Shown: positions 23,229 to 34,726, numbered from the stretch's first letter. The stretch: DNA of 64,000 bases from Prorocentrum cordatum (GCA_963575745.1 CAUYUJ010003381.1:16001-80000); one strand, 5' to 3'. The notes: a model not told the origin generated them from the sequence alone. A program made the numbers and translations.

Positions 23229-24002
23229 ATGCAGGGCATTGTGGCTTCTGGGTCGTTCAGACTTCCATCGCCATCTCATGTTAAGTCTGAATCGTTGCGG
23301 CCTGTGGAGGACATTATGGCTCAGACTGTCGCCGACAACGGGCTGCAACTAGACCACGATACTGCCACCAATGGGGATTGTGGTCCAGACGCAATTCTGC
23401 GCAACATAGAGCGCCTTCAAGACACTAGCCTCCGGGCAAAGAAAGTCTTGAAGCGCCTGCAGTCACACGGCCGGGAGTCAGCGCTGCTGATGGTTCGCAT
23501 GTTGTTGTTGATTTGGGTTACGAGCAACAAAGACGTTGAGGTCGTGCCTGGTGTCTCTGTATTGTCGTGGGTGCAAATGGAAGGATGCGCGTCCATGGAC
23601 GAGTACGTTGCATCAATGCGCACTCCGCGGACATGGATTGATACTCCCATGGTGGTAGCTGCGTCTGGCGCTCAGTGTCTGAATCCTGATCGCCCATGGC
23701 CCCTGTCGCTTGCATGCTTCACAAAGGCTTCCCATGCCCAGGGCCTGTATCTCATAGTAATCTTGTGCGGTTGGCATATATGTTCGACGCGTATGCTCGA
23801 CCTATCCAGCTAATCAATCTAATTATTATTCCTAGGGTGGCAGGTGTATGTTCGGCTTTACTTGAGCCTCGGGATGGTTGTTCCTCCTCCTCCTCCTCCA
23901 CCCTTTCCTCCTCCGCATGAGGGAGATGAGACACTTGGACCGACGTCGAATCGAAATGGATGTGCAACAATCAGAATGCGGACGCCACGACGACGACAGT
24001 AG
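23229..24002 (+). CDS. OTU-type cysteine protease-like gene, copy B
   Basis: Same structure as copy A, including GDCGPDAILRN, the W.DTPMVVAA stretch and the last exon WQVYVRLYLSLGM to TAG 24000. The residue differences from copy A that I could see (Arg/His, Gln/Lys, Ile/Met, Tyr/Cys, Gln/Lys, Val/Gly) are all replacements. That is unlike a pair under strong selection. Confidence 0.5.
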
Positions 24003-24784
24003 CCGATAACCGCCGAGACTTCGAAGCCGATCATCTTGGGCCATCTTGGAAGCCAACCCCTTGCAACTCCTGAGCCACATCTGGAACCAGCTTCGGAAAT
24101 CTTGTTGCGGTGGGGCGGAAAAGACATGGGGGCGAGAATGAGGGGGATGATGGGGGGAAGAGTAAGAGTAGGGATAGGGCGAGGGTGAGGATGATGAGAG
24201 AGAGTTCGGCGAACGGCGAGGAGGAAGAGAAGGAGGGCGAGGCAGATGAGGAGGATGCGGAGGATTAGGAAGTGAACGCGCGTGCGCACGACCACGACCG
24301 TGCCCGTGTTTTCCGAACGCTGAACCCCCTGGGGCCTCGACGGGCCCCCGCGAACCTGAACCCGCACGCGGCGAGACAGAGAGGCGGACGAGGAGGTGAA
24401 AAAGAGAGGAGGGGGGCGATGATGAGGAGGAGGAGGATGGGGGGAGGAGGGAAGGAAAAGGCGGATGAAGCGTAAAATGTGGAAACTATGCACGATAGAG
24501 AACGATGGCGGGAAGAAGGATGAGGATGCCGGGGAGGGGGGGGGGGGAGAATAGGGTGGGAAAATGGTCGAAGCAATATCTTGGGCCATCGGCTTCGGCT
24601 CTCTTGAGCCTGGCCTAAGACCTCCTCAAGCTGACTTGGAGTCATCTTGGCAGTGGAGAAGGAGGGTGCCCTCCAACTGCCTGTAGCCATATTTTGGCTC
24701 AATTTGCCGCGCGCCGCCTGCCCCGCCGCCGGCGGGTGAGCTTGCCCACTGGAGGGGTTCAACGGTGGTGTTTGGATAGGGGAT

Positions 24785-24838
24785 TACCGAAGGGGCGTCG
24801 CAACGACAGCAACACCTTGCTGTCGCTAACGTTGCGAC
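24785..24838. repeat. Hairpin upstream of the 312-aa gene, copy B
   Basis: Same stem as in unit A. The arms are identical and an outer ATATCCCCT word has become ATACCCCCT. Confidence 0.85.
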
Positions 24839-24911
24839 GCCCCTGGGATACCCCCTGCCGAAACGCCCCCTGTGGACTCCTCTGGTCCTGCAGTGGTCCC
24901 AGATCAGCGCG

Positions 24912-25850
24912 ATGGCTGGCCCTGGTCAGCGCGGCCCCTGCCGTTTCGGACCGATTTCTTCGGAGCCGGCGTGCGTCGAGTTCCTGGAGAAGCCGAAGCT
25001 GCACCAGGACGCGGAGGCCATGACGGTGGACCCCGACGACGAGGTGGGGTGGCTCGCCCTTCTGGATCGCATGTTCAAGGCCGCGGAAGAAAAGCAGTGG
25101 CAGCTGAATGACCCTGACTATGACAGGCCTGCTGCCGATGATGATGAAGTATGCGACATGCAATCCATTGCCGAGCTCGCGGATATGCTCGAACAGATGC
25201 ATCGCGCAGACGAGATGCGTGAGCAGCAAAGGCAAAGGCGATGCGATGCAGAGCGCAAGGGCTACGACATCCTGAAGGTATTTGGCGCGATGGGTGATGG
25301 TGCAGTCTGCTGCCAGTACTACATCAAGCGGATCAACAAGCACCTGAAGAAGGAGGACACGCATGGGCCGATGAGGCCGCCCTTGCCCGCGACCAAGGCG
25401 GCGATGTCCAACGGGCGCGAGGGTGCCGCGGCGGCGAAGTTCAGGACCGAGGATCGCATGGCGGTGCTGTTCAAGGGAAAGCTCGAGCAGATGCCCGAGC
25501 CGATCGGCGTGGCCACGGCGGTGAAATTCAAGCGCGAGCTCGAGCATGCGTCCGAGCCGATCGAGCAGACGCCCGCGTCTTCTTCAGCCGCTGCTTCGAG
25601 CTCGACTGCGATTGCGCTGCCAGCCGGCCAGGTTGCGCTGTCGCGCGATGCCGCCAACACGAACGCACGTTGGACTCGATGCGCCTCGGCGTGGGGAGAG
25701 GTCCTCGGGCCCCAGGGGACGCTATCTGATAAATGGAAGCAGGGTCGACGCCGGGCCAGTCGCTCAAAGCGGCGGCGGATCCCACCTGCTACGGCTGCGC
25801 CGTGTGAGAGGGCGGCGAAGCGCACGCGCGGTGCGCTCGGCGGCACTTAG
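24912..25850 (+). CDS. Unknown 312-aa gene, copy B
   Basis: It is open from ATG 24912 to TAG 25848. It lacks one Thr codon of copy A (FRTEDR versus FRTTEDR). About 20 residues differ from copy A, mostly in the basic C-terminal third. The N-terminal 100 residues are nearly unchanged. The frame-preserving indel suggests the ORF was real. The density of replacements suggests relaxed constraint. Confidence 0.6.
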   Translation: MAGPGQRGPCRFGPISSEPACVEFLEKPKLHQDAEAMTVDPDDEVGWLALLDRMFKAAEEKQWQLNDPDYDRPAADDDEVCDMQSIAELADMLEQMHRADEMREQQRQRRCDAERKGYDILKVFGAMGDGAVCCQYYIKRINKHLKKEDTHGPMRPPLPATKAAMSNGREGAAAAKFRTEDRMAVLFKGKLEQMPEPIGVATAVKFKRELEHASEPIEQTPASSSAAASSSTAIALPAGQVALSRDAANTNARWTRCASAWGEVLGPQGTLSDKWKQGRRRASRSKRRRIPPATAAPCERAAKRTRGALGGT

Positions 25851-26714
25851 GTGGCGCGGCGCTTGAGCCGCAGTCTCGACGAGGGGGGCAACTCGCCCCC
25901 CTCCGGGGGGCCAGGGGGGGGAGGAGGAGGAGGAGGAGCAAGAGAGGAGGAGGATGAGGAGGGAAAGATGGTTGAGAAGAGGATGGGGGCACATGTAATT
26001 GGCGGCGACGCACGCTGCGAACTGCCGATGTTTAGCGCCCTGGGTACCTGCCAACTCGCGAGCTGCGACGGGCAGACTGTCTCCTTGCTCGGCGATTCCG
26101 TCGAATAAGCGTCCCTCCCCTCCCCTCCCTCACCTCCCCCCCCCCCTCCCCTCCACCCCCCCCCTCCCCTCCGTCGGTCAAGCCCCATTCCCCCCATCCC
26201 CTGGAATCCCAAAAAGAGGCCAGAATGTCGCAGGTAATTCAATGGTTCTGGTCAAATGGGCGCTGTATTACACCAACAGTTCCGTTTTTACGTTCGTTTA
26301 GAGTGTTGTTTGGGTGCATGTGAACAAATAGTTCGCAAGGTACGGTAGGGTAGGCTACGGTATGCACGATGCGCTGTGTAGGTCGTGTTGCTCTGGTGCA
26401 GCAATGGCAGCGCAAAAATCGAGTTGTCATTATGAAAATGCTGGCCATCGCATCATTTCATCGCATCGTTGGGCCCTCGCATCATCGTTGATCCTCCCAA
26501 CCTGTTCGCTTCTACTCTTGACGCTGCAAGGTGCCGCGGTGCGACTGCGCTTGAAGCACCGCGGAGATGAGGGCGAGGGCAGGGGGAATTAAGATGGGGC
26601 GCGGCGCTGCAGAGTCAAAGCGTGAGCCCAGCGGATTGGGATAACCTGGACCGCCCCATTACGCTCCGAATCACGAGGCCAACGCTGGGTCACGCAGTGT
26701 GAGCCTGATCCAAA

Positions 26715-26898
26715 GTGGCACCTGAGCTTGTGAGAGTGCCCCACGGGGGCCCCCAATTCTTGCAAGGGTCTGCGAAGGGCATTCGAAATGAAGCCTTCGA
26801 GGCTAGAATGAAAAGGAACATTCGCGATTTGCATGAAAAGCTAGACGCAAGAGCTCTCGAAACCCAAGATTGGCGGGCTCTCTCTTTTCCCTTGGGCA
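26715..26898 (+). CDS. Candidate upstream exon of the transposase, copy B
   Basis: Reads PELVRVPHGGPQFLQG and RNIRDLHEKLDARALETQDW. It differs from copy A by conservative changes (Lys/Arg, Ile/Met, Ser/Ala) and remains open. Confidence 0.3.
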
Positions 26899-27296
26899 TT
26901 ATATCATCATCGACTCTCGCCCCTGCTCACCTTGCCAGCCACATGCGCGCCTCCTCATGTTCTCCCCTGGCTTTCCCTCTTCCTCAAATCCGCCCATTCT
27001 TCTTACCTCCGCCATCCGTTTCCTCCTCGCCCCCATGTTCCCCCCCCCCCTTTCCCCTGTCTGTGGACAACGGTCGGTCTCGGGCAATGTTCACGTGACC
27101 TCTGCAGACGAGGCGATTGCGATGTGTGATCGTCAAACCCATGTGGCTAAGGTCTGGGGTGTTCGAGATTTAATTCGTTTGTTGGGTTGGCCGCGGTGGG
27201 CCTGAACTAATCCTAGCTCCTGAATTAGCCCGTGCCGCCCAGGACCTGCCCATCGCATTTCTTGCCAATTGCGCCAATGTCCATTATTACGCGCGC

Positions 27297-30200
27297 TTGC
27301 CTCTGTCAGAAACAGCAAGGGACATCTCGCGCGCAGTGGATATGACTGGCGACGCTCTGTTGTCCTCTCGAGCTCCACAAGTTGATCATCGTGATGCCAC
27401 GACGCCCAGCGAGGATCAATGCACGCGTGGTGGCGGCGACAACCGCGGGCAGAAACAAGACGCCACAGTTGCACATACGTTTAGGGCATGCCAGTGTTTG
27501 TCAGCCTGGGATCCATTTGAACGCCCAAGTGAGGAGATGACGAAAGCAGCTGCTGGGCTAAAGTTGAGCAACAGCCCGGGCACGGCGGTGCAGAACACGC
27601 TTCGCGCCCTGCAATGCCGAGACGCTTACAATTATACCAGTGTGAAGAATTGGAGCGTCGGGCAGGCATAGATCGCGAGCACGTGTACCAGGTTGCTAAG
27701 AATTGGCTGGCATCAGGAAACTTAATCGTTGGAAGATATAATGCTTACGTCAAGTCCCGCAAGATTGCCAATAAGCTCGATTTGAACAAAGTGATTTCTG
27801 ATATCAGCAAGCCGTGCTGGAAGAGAGACTCAGAGCACACGTGCCTAGATGCATTCAGGCATCATCCTGAAGCAGTGCTGCAATGGCGGCAGATGTGGCA
27901 TAGTCTACCCAAACACGACCGGGCGCAGCGTCTAGCCGCTGAGTACGCACAAGCATTTGAGGCACACACGGCTAGACGCATGGGCGACTCCACGTGCTTC
28001 CAAATGCAGTACCGCATCTTCGGCCGTAAGGTATGTAGAGACGCATTCATCGCTCTGACTGGCATGCACGCGTGCACGTTGCAAGACGCCCGTAATCTTG
28101 CAGTTGGCGCCAAGATGCCTGCACTGCCTCATGGCTTGGGTTCCTGGGTGTGCTCTCGCCCACTGACGTACATGAACGCGCGGGCATGGCTAGTTGCTTA
28201 CGCAAAGGCCAACGCAGACACTTCGCCCATGAATGACAGACTATGGTTGCCAGCTGGCCGCAAACAAGATTATTTTGCTGTGTACTTCCATGACAGGACG
28301 TCGAAGAATGCAGACCCTGCACACATCGCTTCTCAGAGCTATTTCCTGAAAGTCTGGCGCCAAGAACTTCCATGGCTGCAGCTGCGGGCGGCATCGGGGC
28401 CATTTACCCACTGTGGTTTTTGCGATTTTCTCCACATGCTCATCACAGAGGCCAAGGATCAGTACGTGAAGGACTTGCTGTTGCGAAAACTTGGGCAGCA
28501 TTATGAGTTCCAAGCTGCGCAGAGGATGGCAATGAATCAACTGTTTGCAGAAAGCGAGCGGCACCCCGAAGAGCTAGTGACAGTTGGTTGGGACAAGATG
28601 GATCAGGCTAAAACTATTCTGCCGAGGGTGAAAGCGCTGTCCAACACGCAGTTCCAGAAGGGCGGGTCCAGGTTGATCGTGCATCTCATTGGGGTGCTCA
28701 GACCTACCCTGTGGGACAATCCTGTATTCTATACTGTGTTTGAAAACCAAGTCCATGGTGGAGATATGATTTGTTCCCTGATGGTCGATGTGCTGGTTGA
28801 AGCCACGTCAAAGCTAGGGTTCTTGCCCCGGCGGCTAGTCATACAAGCTGACAACGCGGCGAAGGAGACCAAGAACACAATTACGCTAGCGGCAGCTATT
28901 TGGTTGTTAGCGCAGCTGCAGCATACTAGATTGCAAGCGATTGAATATTGTTACCTTCTTGTTGGTCACACACATGACTTGATCGACGCCACCTTCGCAT
29001 TTGTCAGTCGCGCTCTCCATGCCAAGGATGTGCTATCTCTCCCAGACATGTTCACCCAACTCAACCAGAGGGTGAAACGGCCACCCCTATGGAAACATAT
29101 GCGTGACGTGTGGGGGTTCAGGGATTCTCGGCCTCCGAGTCTTACAGCAGATTCTGTGAAGGGTATTAGCTTACCACACCATTTGCGAGTATTTCGGAGT
29201 GGCGATGGTGATTTGTGCGTTCAGGCTAAGCGATGGCTCACGACATGCGATTGGTGCAAGCCAATCGTGCTCTGTCCTGGGGTCAACATTCCCGAAATAC
29301 GTGAGTGGTGGGCGCCGCCCTTGGTTCCAGAATGGCCTGAGAAGTTCGTGAACTCGCACCTCGCGCGGCTTAAGAAGCTCCAAGCACTGTTGGAACAAGC
29401 CGGCCGCGACTGCAGCAATCATCTGGACTACATGCGAAAACTCGTCAATGATGAATTACCCGAGTACTTGCCCTCAGGTCAACCGCTCGAGGAGAAGATC
29501 AACCTCGTGCGCAAGAACGCGAAGCGCGGCATGGGCCAGGCCTCGCAGTTGGTGAAGGGCGTGGATACTGATGCACTGGACAAGGCTATTGCGGCTGCCT
29601 TCCCTGGATCATCCGCAGGTGGCTGGCTTTCCATAAATGCGATGTCTTAAGCTAGCGGTTGCGCTGGAGGGGCCCTAGTTGGCGAGAGCTCAGGATCGCC
29701 ATGCGTGGAGGTCTACGCGCATTTGAGCAACTGATTGGTCTCTTATGCCAAGCTGACATAAACAAATCGAACCAATCCCTCTTCCTCCCCCGTACCTCCG
29801 GCCAACTCCATCGCATGCCCCTCCAGGTCCGCTTCCTCCGCCTCCCCCTGTAACTTCGCGTGTCCCAACCAGCCCCTGCATCGAGGATGCCCATGCGAGT
29901 TGCTCGAGGCTAGGGAGCGTAGACCAAGATGGCGGATGGGGTGAGAGTGGGAAGAGCAGGAGGAAACCATTCGTAGGAGGAGGGTGGAGGTTTTGTCTGC
30001 AGAAACAACAGCAAAAAAAACATTCCTCGACGCACATCTTCACACGCAGTCTTGGGGCGCTCTTGGGCCCCTCTTCGGGTTTCAAGGGGTCTTCGGGTCC
30101 GTGGACACTTGGGGCCGTCTTGGAACTGCTTTGGGGAGTCTTGGATCATCTATGAACCCGTATTCGGCTATCTTGAACCGCCTTGGACACATTAAGGCTC

Positions 30201-30880
30201 ATTGGGAGCTCTCGCCACAAACCTCCCGTAGGCCTGAACGATCAGACCCCTCACCGAAGCGGAAGAATTGGAATAAAGCGGATCGGGGTGATGTTTTCGG
30301 TCGCTACTATGTTGTCTGAGGTGGATCTGGGCCGATGCAATTGTTGCAAATTGCCAGTGGCGAGAACACGGTCAATGCTTACTGTATGGGCCCGCTGGAG
30401 TGTGACGTATTCATAGTGTATCGGAACACGGGCAACGCTCGCGAGCAATGCCCTATACGGGTTGGTAAGGTTGCGCGTTTGAACTACGAGCTCGATGAGC
30501 CGAGCGTCGTGGTCGAATCGTACTGGCCTCTACTGAAGCCAGCAAAGTTTGGACAGCGTTTGAACATGTTCGGTACATGGCTGAGATGTTCTTCGCCGGT
30601 GTCGCACGCAGCCCCAGCGAGCAAGAAGCCCGCGGTTCCGTGGTCAGCTGCGACGTGCATCATGATTGCGATGCGCGATGTTTTGGTTTGGCCTGTCAAT
30701 ATGGAGCATGGCTCCTCGGATGTCGCTGACGGCGTGCGGATTCCGTTCAGCGCGTTTGATTATTTGATGCAGAATTGCGATGTAAATGCTGCCGCGCCCG
30801 AGTTTTCATTTTCCGACCGTGGCAAAGCATACTACCAGGATGCTGTTATGCGCCGTCGTGCGGAGAGGAAGCCTTGCTGA
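27297..30880 (+). CDS. DUF7869-type (DDE-like) transposase, copy B, with one frameshift
   Basis: The main exon (27614-29618) has the order typical of this family. FGRKVCRDAFIALTGM is at about 136-151 of the ORF and the zinc-like THCGFC at 265-270. LGQHYEFQAAQR follows. VGWDKMDQAKTILP (324-337) gives the first Asp, IQADNAAKETKN (410-421) the second, and LLVGHTHDLIDATF (448-461) the third acidic/His site. These suggest an RNase H-fold transposase acting on element ends in the nucleus. An intron 29619-30320 (GTGGCT...GTCTGAG) keeps phase and joins a last exon 30321-30880. That exon has IRVGKVARLNYELDEPSVVV and LNMFGTWLR, a BAH-like C-terminal domain. Upstream, 27297-27630 is coding in another frame: one G present in copy A (GCTTACAAGTTATACC) is missing near 27630. 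Without that base the N-terminus cannot be joined, so the protein is probably not made intact. Confidence 0.65.
29651..30320 (+). other. Last intron of the transposase
   Basis: It contains GGCGCTCTTGGG/TCTTGGGG words (30050-30150) of the same style as the GGCCTCTTGG repeats. The rest is unique. Removing 29619-30320 gives ...PGSSA-G-GSGPMQLLQ. Confidence 0.5.
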
Positions 30881-30904
30881 ACAAAAATGGGCCCCTTGGA
30901 GGTC

Positions 30905-31720
30905 AATTCATATATTCTTGACGCTTCGCGTATCCCCACCAGCCCATCCAGAAACGATGTCCAGGCGAGTTGAAGAGATCAGGAAAGTGGGGGAGCAACG
31001 AGAGGAACAGCCGATCCGCGCAAAGGATGAAGCGGAAGAGGGGGCCAGATGGATAGTTGAAGGGGGTAACGAGGAACCGAACGAAGGAGGGATGAGGAGA
31101 ATGATGACGCTGGGTGGATGGTTGAATGCCGCTCGGATGCCTCTTGGAAGCCTTTTGGAAGCCTCTTCGGGCGTCTTGGGGGTCTGTTGGCGGTCAATGG
31201 GGGCTCTTGGGCGTCTTGGGTGCTTCGGGGGGGCCTCTTGAGGCCGCTTGGGGTCCTCTTGGGGGGCTCTTGGGGGCCTGTTGGAAGCCTTTTGGGGCCT
31301 CTTGGGGGTCTCTTGGAGCTCATGGCGGCCTCTTGGAGCCTCTTGGAGGCCTCTTGGAACCATCCTGGGAGCCTCTTGGAGCCTCTTGGGGGATTCTTGG
31401 GGCCTCATGGCGGCCTCTTGGGGCCTCACCTCTTGGGGCCTCCTGGGCGCCTCTTGGGGCCATCTTGTATGAGATCGATCAAAGAAAAGGGTGGAGTTAA
31501 TTTGCCCCGCCCCCCCAAGTGGCCAACATGGGGCCCAAACCTGGGTAAAACACCGATGATTTTGGCTTCCTCGCCGAGGCCGTTTTGGACGCCCTGGCCC
31601 CTCGCGACCGGCCCCGTCCAGGTCCAGGGGAGGCCCCTCCCCGAAGGGAAAGAAAGGGAGTGGAAGAGGAAACTCCCTAAACCACCTACACCAGGGAGGG
31701 CTGGTGGGATTCCAGGCCCC
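30905..31720 (+). repeat. GGCCTCTTGG-rich dispersed repeat, copy 2
   Basis: Direct copy of 10065-10920, starting 25 bp after the transposase stop. It has the same entry segment, the same decamer-like array (with a deletion near 31430) and the same CCCCGAAGGGAAAG exit segment. Confidence 0.85.
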
Positions 31721-31784
31721 TCCATGTAAAGGTTGCGCTGTGGGATAGGGGCGCAATTTGATGGGGGGGCAGCGGTATTTATTT

Positions 31785-32215
31785 ACAACCAGATGAGGAT
31801 GATGAGGAGGAGGACGAGGCACATGAGAAACAGGAGCAGGAACAGGAGCAACAGTAGGCGCAATAGGAACCTGTGTTTGGTGGCGGTTGACCACCTGCGA
31901 TCCTTCGCCTCCGCCTTCTCCTCCTTGCGTCTTCCTGTTCCTCCTGCGTCCTTTTCCTCCTCCTCCTTTTCTTTCTCTAAATGTCCTCCCCCTTCTCCTC
32001 CTCCTTCTCCTCCTCCTCCTCCTCCTCCTCCTCCTCCTCCTCCTTTCCTATGTCTCTCATCTTCCTCCCCTCCTCCCCTCTTCCCATTGTTTTTCTCCTC
32101 CTCTTCCTCCTCCTCTTTCTCCTCCCCCTGATCCTCCTCCTAGTCCTCCTCCACCTTTTGCATCCTCGTCCTCTTCCTACTTCCCCTCGCTTGGTGGAAC
32201 CCCCAATCATTATTT
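31785..32215. repeat. GATGAGG then CTCCTCC low-complexity block
   Basis: A purine part (31790-31860) is followed by a long CTC/CTT part (31900-32160), again complementary arms. No gene. Confidence 0.8.
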
Positions 32216-32249
32216 GTCTTTGTAGGATGGTGTCCGCGCAGTGGGTCTT

Positions 32250-32568
32250 GGGCCTTGGGCCTTAGTGCAGCCTGGCTAGACTTGCACGGAGCTCGGAAGG
32301 GGTACTGCCACTGCCACTATTACTGCCACTGCTACTATTACTGCTACTGCCACTATTACTGCTACTGCCTCTATTACCAGGAGGTGGAGGGGACTGCCAC
32401 TGCAACTATTACTGCTACGTCCATGTTCCTGCTACTGCCACCGCTATTGCTACTGCAAGAAGCTGCTGCTACTACTACTACTGCAAGAAGTTGCTGCTGC
32501 CACTGTAGGTGTTAGAAGAGGCGGAGTCTGAAGCGCGCGTGGAGTCTGAACAGGAAAATCCTCACATT
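32250..32568 (-). repeat. Right arm of the 27-kb-spaced inverted repeat
   Basis: Reverse complement of 5248-5569. It runs from TGGGCCTTGGGCCTTAGTG to CAGGAAAATCCTCACATT, and includes the same unique segments around the CTGCTACTGCC array. Confidence 0.85.
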
Positions 32569-34300
32569 AATAATAATAATAATAGTAATAATAATATTCA
32601 GAAGAAGGATAACGAAGAAGGCACATGACGTAGGGTGAGAAGGGAATGATGAGGATGGAAGGGGGGGAGGGGATGAACAAGGAGTGGGAGAGGAGGGGGA
32701 GGGAAGGAGGAGCAACATGGCGGAGTGACGGGAGGAATGGAGGAGGACGAGGGGGGTCAGGGGGGGAGGCGGAGGAGGCGAGGATTGGAGGAAAAGGAGA
32801 ATGAGGAGGAGGAGGAGGAGGAGGAGGAGGAGGAGGAGGAGCAGCAGGATGAGGAAGAAAAGCAGGAATAACGAAACAGGAGCAGGAGGAGGAATCAGAG
32901 CCTTTCCTCCTCTTCCTCCTCCTTCTCCTTCTCCTCCTCCTTCGCCTTCGCTGCGCAGCCGCTTTCGAGCTCGGAACGGGGGCCTCGCCGAGCTGCCCTG
33001 TCTCCCCGGCGGCACGCCACCATGGAGCGCCGCCGGGGCGCCTCGATCCCCAGTCTGGCGGGCGCCCTGGCTGCAGGCGCGCCCCTGTCTCATCGTCGCC
33101 TCTTCGACGTCGTCTTCCCAGACCCCCTCGCGCCGCGCAACAGATCTCACGACGGACAGCTTCTGCTGAGTGTCTTTGCTGTGGGCCCTCCCCGGGCAAG
33201 AAGGAGCCTCAACAGAAACGGCCCGGGAGCCTAGTCTCGGGGCAGGGCTTGGTCTCCTTCCTTGGGAGCCCACATTCACGAAACGTGGGAGAAGAGGAGT
33301 CCCCATTCACCGCCTCTCTCCTCCTCCTCCTCTTCAACCCCGCTGTGCTCCTCACCAGAGCTCCGACGCCGCGATGCTCTCACAACCTGGATCTCTGGAG
33401 GTCTCGACCTCCTCTCTGGGACTGGCTCTTCAGCCCGAGTCGTTTGCGGCGGTTCCCCGGAAACTTGCACAGACGGTGCGCCTTGCATAGTGCCGCATCG
33501 AGGGTCGGGCGCGGGTGCTTCCCCCCCTTCGAGCCGACCTGGCATGCTCGTCTGGCCGTCTCGGTCGGTCCCCCCCGTCCGGCCCCCCCGGTTCCGCCGC
33601 GCTGCGGTGGTTCCCTCGGCCCTCCCCCGGGGGCCACGCGCTCGCTCGTGGGGCCCTCTCCGTCCCTCCACGGTGCTTCCCTTCCGCGGGTCTGCCCCCG
33701 TCATGAGCGTCGCACGCCAACGGGTGCGACTGCGCCGACATTGGCGCGTGAGCTTCCCGCGGAAGGTGGCGCGGAAACGCCTTCGTTTCCAGGGTGGCGT
33801 GCCGCGCTGGCGGCCCGCGTAGGCCACCGTGGAGGTCGCGATGCCCTAGGATGCATCTCCTGGGAGGTGCAACTCCGCATCGGCGCTTGCATTCTCGCGG
33901 TCAATAACCGGCTTAATCTGGGCGGATCCGGCATAACCCCGCTTCGTCCGATTTACTCCGGCTCAACCCCAGGCTTCATTTGCCTTGTCCGGCGACGTGG
34001 CCTTTGAATCGGGCTCCGTCGCTCTCATTTGTTCCAAGGAAGACCTCCAAGGACGTGCCTTCTAATCTGCCATCGAGCATAAGACCCGTTTCTCCTCGTC
34101 GCTTTCATGGAGCCACGCCGACATCCTCAGCCTTCGGCCCGCTCCGAGGCGCCACGGCCTGTTGGGCCGCCCGGCGGTGCTTCGCCGCCGCTGGCGCCGC
34201 CGGCTCGCTGCGGCTCAGCGCCGAGCCCCGCCCAGGGGCTGGCGCGGGCCCCGAGGCATCGCGGCGGGGGTGGGCAAGACGAAGGCAGAATTCATTGACA
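32569..34300. other. Region without a defensible gene
   Basis: An AAT tract (32569-32600), GGA-rich DNA (32640-32860), a CTCC tract (32905-32945), then GC-rich DNA to 34290. The GC-rich part has several overlapping Pro/Arg/Ser-rich frames on the plus strand, for example PETCTDGAPCIVPHRGSG near 33460. None has splice sites or a motif I recognise. It could be a decayed coding region. Confidence 0.35.
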
Positions 34301-34308
34301 TTTTGACC

Positions 34309-34397
34309 GATATATCTATATATATACACAGACACACATACATACAGACATATATATATATATATATAGACATATATATATATATGTACACATGTAT
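34309..34397. repeat. (TA)n/(CA)n microsatellite
   Basis: TATATA runs with interspersed ACACACATACATACAGACA. It is conspicuously AT-rich in a GC-rich context. Confidence 0.95.
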
Positions 34398-34432
34398 AAC
34401 GATGATATTTGCCGAATGACAATCATGTTATG

Positions 34433-34726
34433 GGAGTCGCTGAGGGACGGCGGGTCTGGAGGATGTATCGGGCTCTGAGAGCGGCCCCGAACGAGATCTG
34501 GAATGAATTTACCTCGATTCTAGGCCCGTCCGAGTGGGGACGGGGAGCACCCACATGCGCGACCATGGATGTACATGAGGCTTTCCAGAAAGGGCCTCGC
34601 CTTCCAGGGCCGAAGGAGCTGCCATCTCCTCAGCGGAAGGGCGTCGGACGGCTGGCGGCAGCACAACGAGGCCGCTTCCGCCGGCGGGAAGCTGGCGGAA
34701 CAGGCGGCGGAAGGCGGCGGAAGTGA
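34433..34726 (+). CDS. Weak ORF, unknown
   Basis: The frame GVAEGRRVWRMYRALRAAPN and on to TGA 34724 has moderately G/C-ending codons and ends in a basic RRREAGGTGGGRRRK. There is no known motif and no clear start. It could be a remnant. Confidence 0.2.
   Translation, partial: GVAEGRRVWRMYRALRAAPNEIWNEFTSILGPSEWGRGAPTCATMDVHEAFQKGPRLPGPKELPSPQRKGVGRLAAAQRGRFRRREAGGTGGGRRRK

Larger units (their letters stand above)
22401..27900 (+). repeat. Tandem segmental duplication, unit B (5500 bp)
   Basis: Second copy of 16901-22400. At its 3' end it continues without a break into the rest of the transposase (TAGTCTACCCAAACACG), so unit B is the one joined to the ancestral right flank. Unit A is joined to the ancestral left flank. 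Confidence 0.95.

Noticed and set aside
33500-34260. Possible rRNA or structural RNA because of GC-rich, CGG/CCG words
   Set aside because: I could not identify any conserved rRNA core segment or tRNA cloverleaf.
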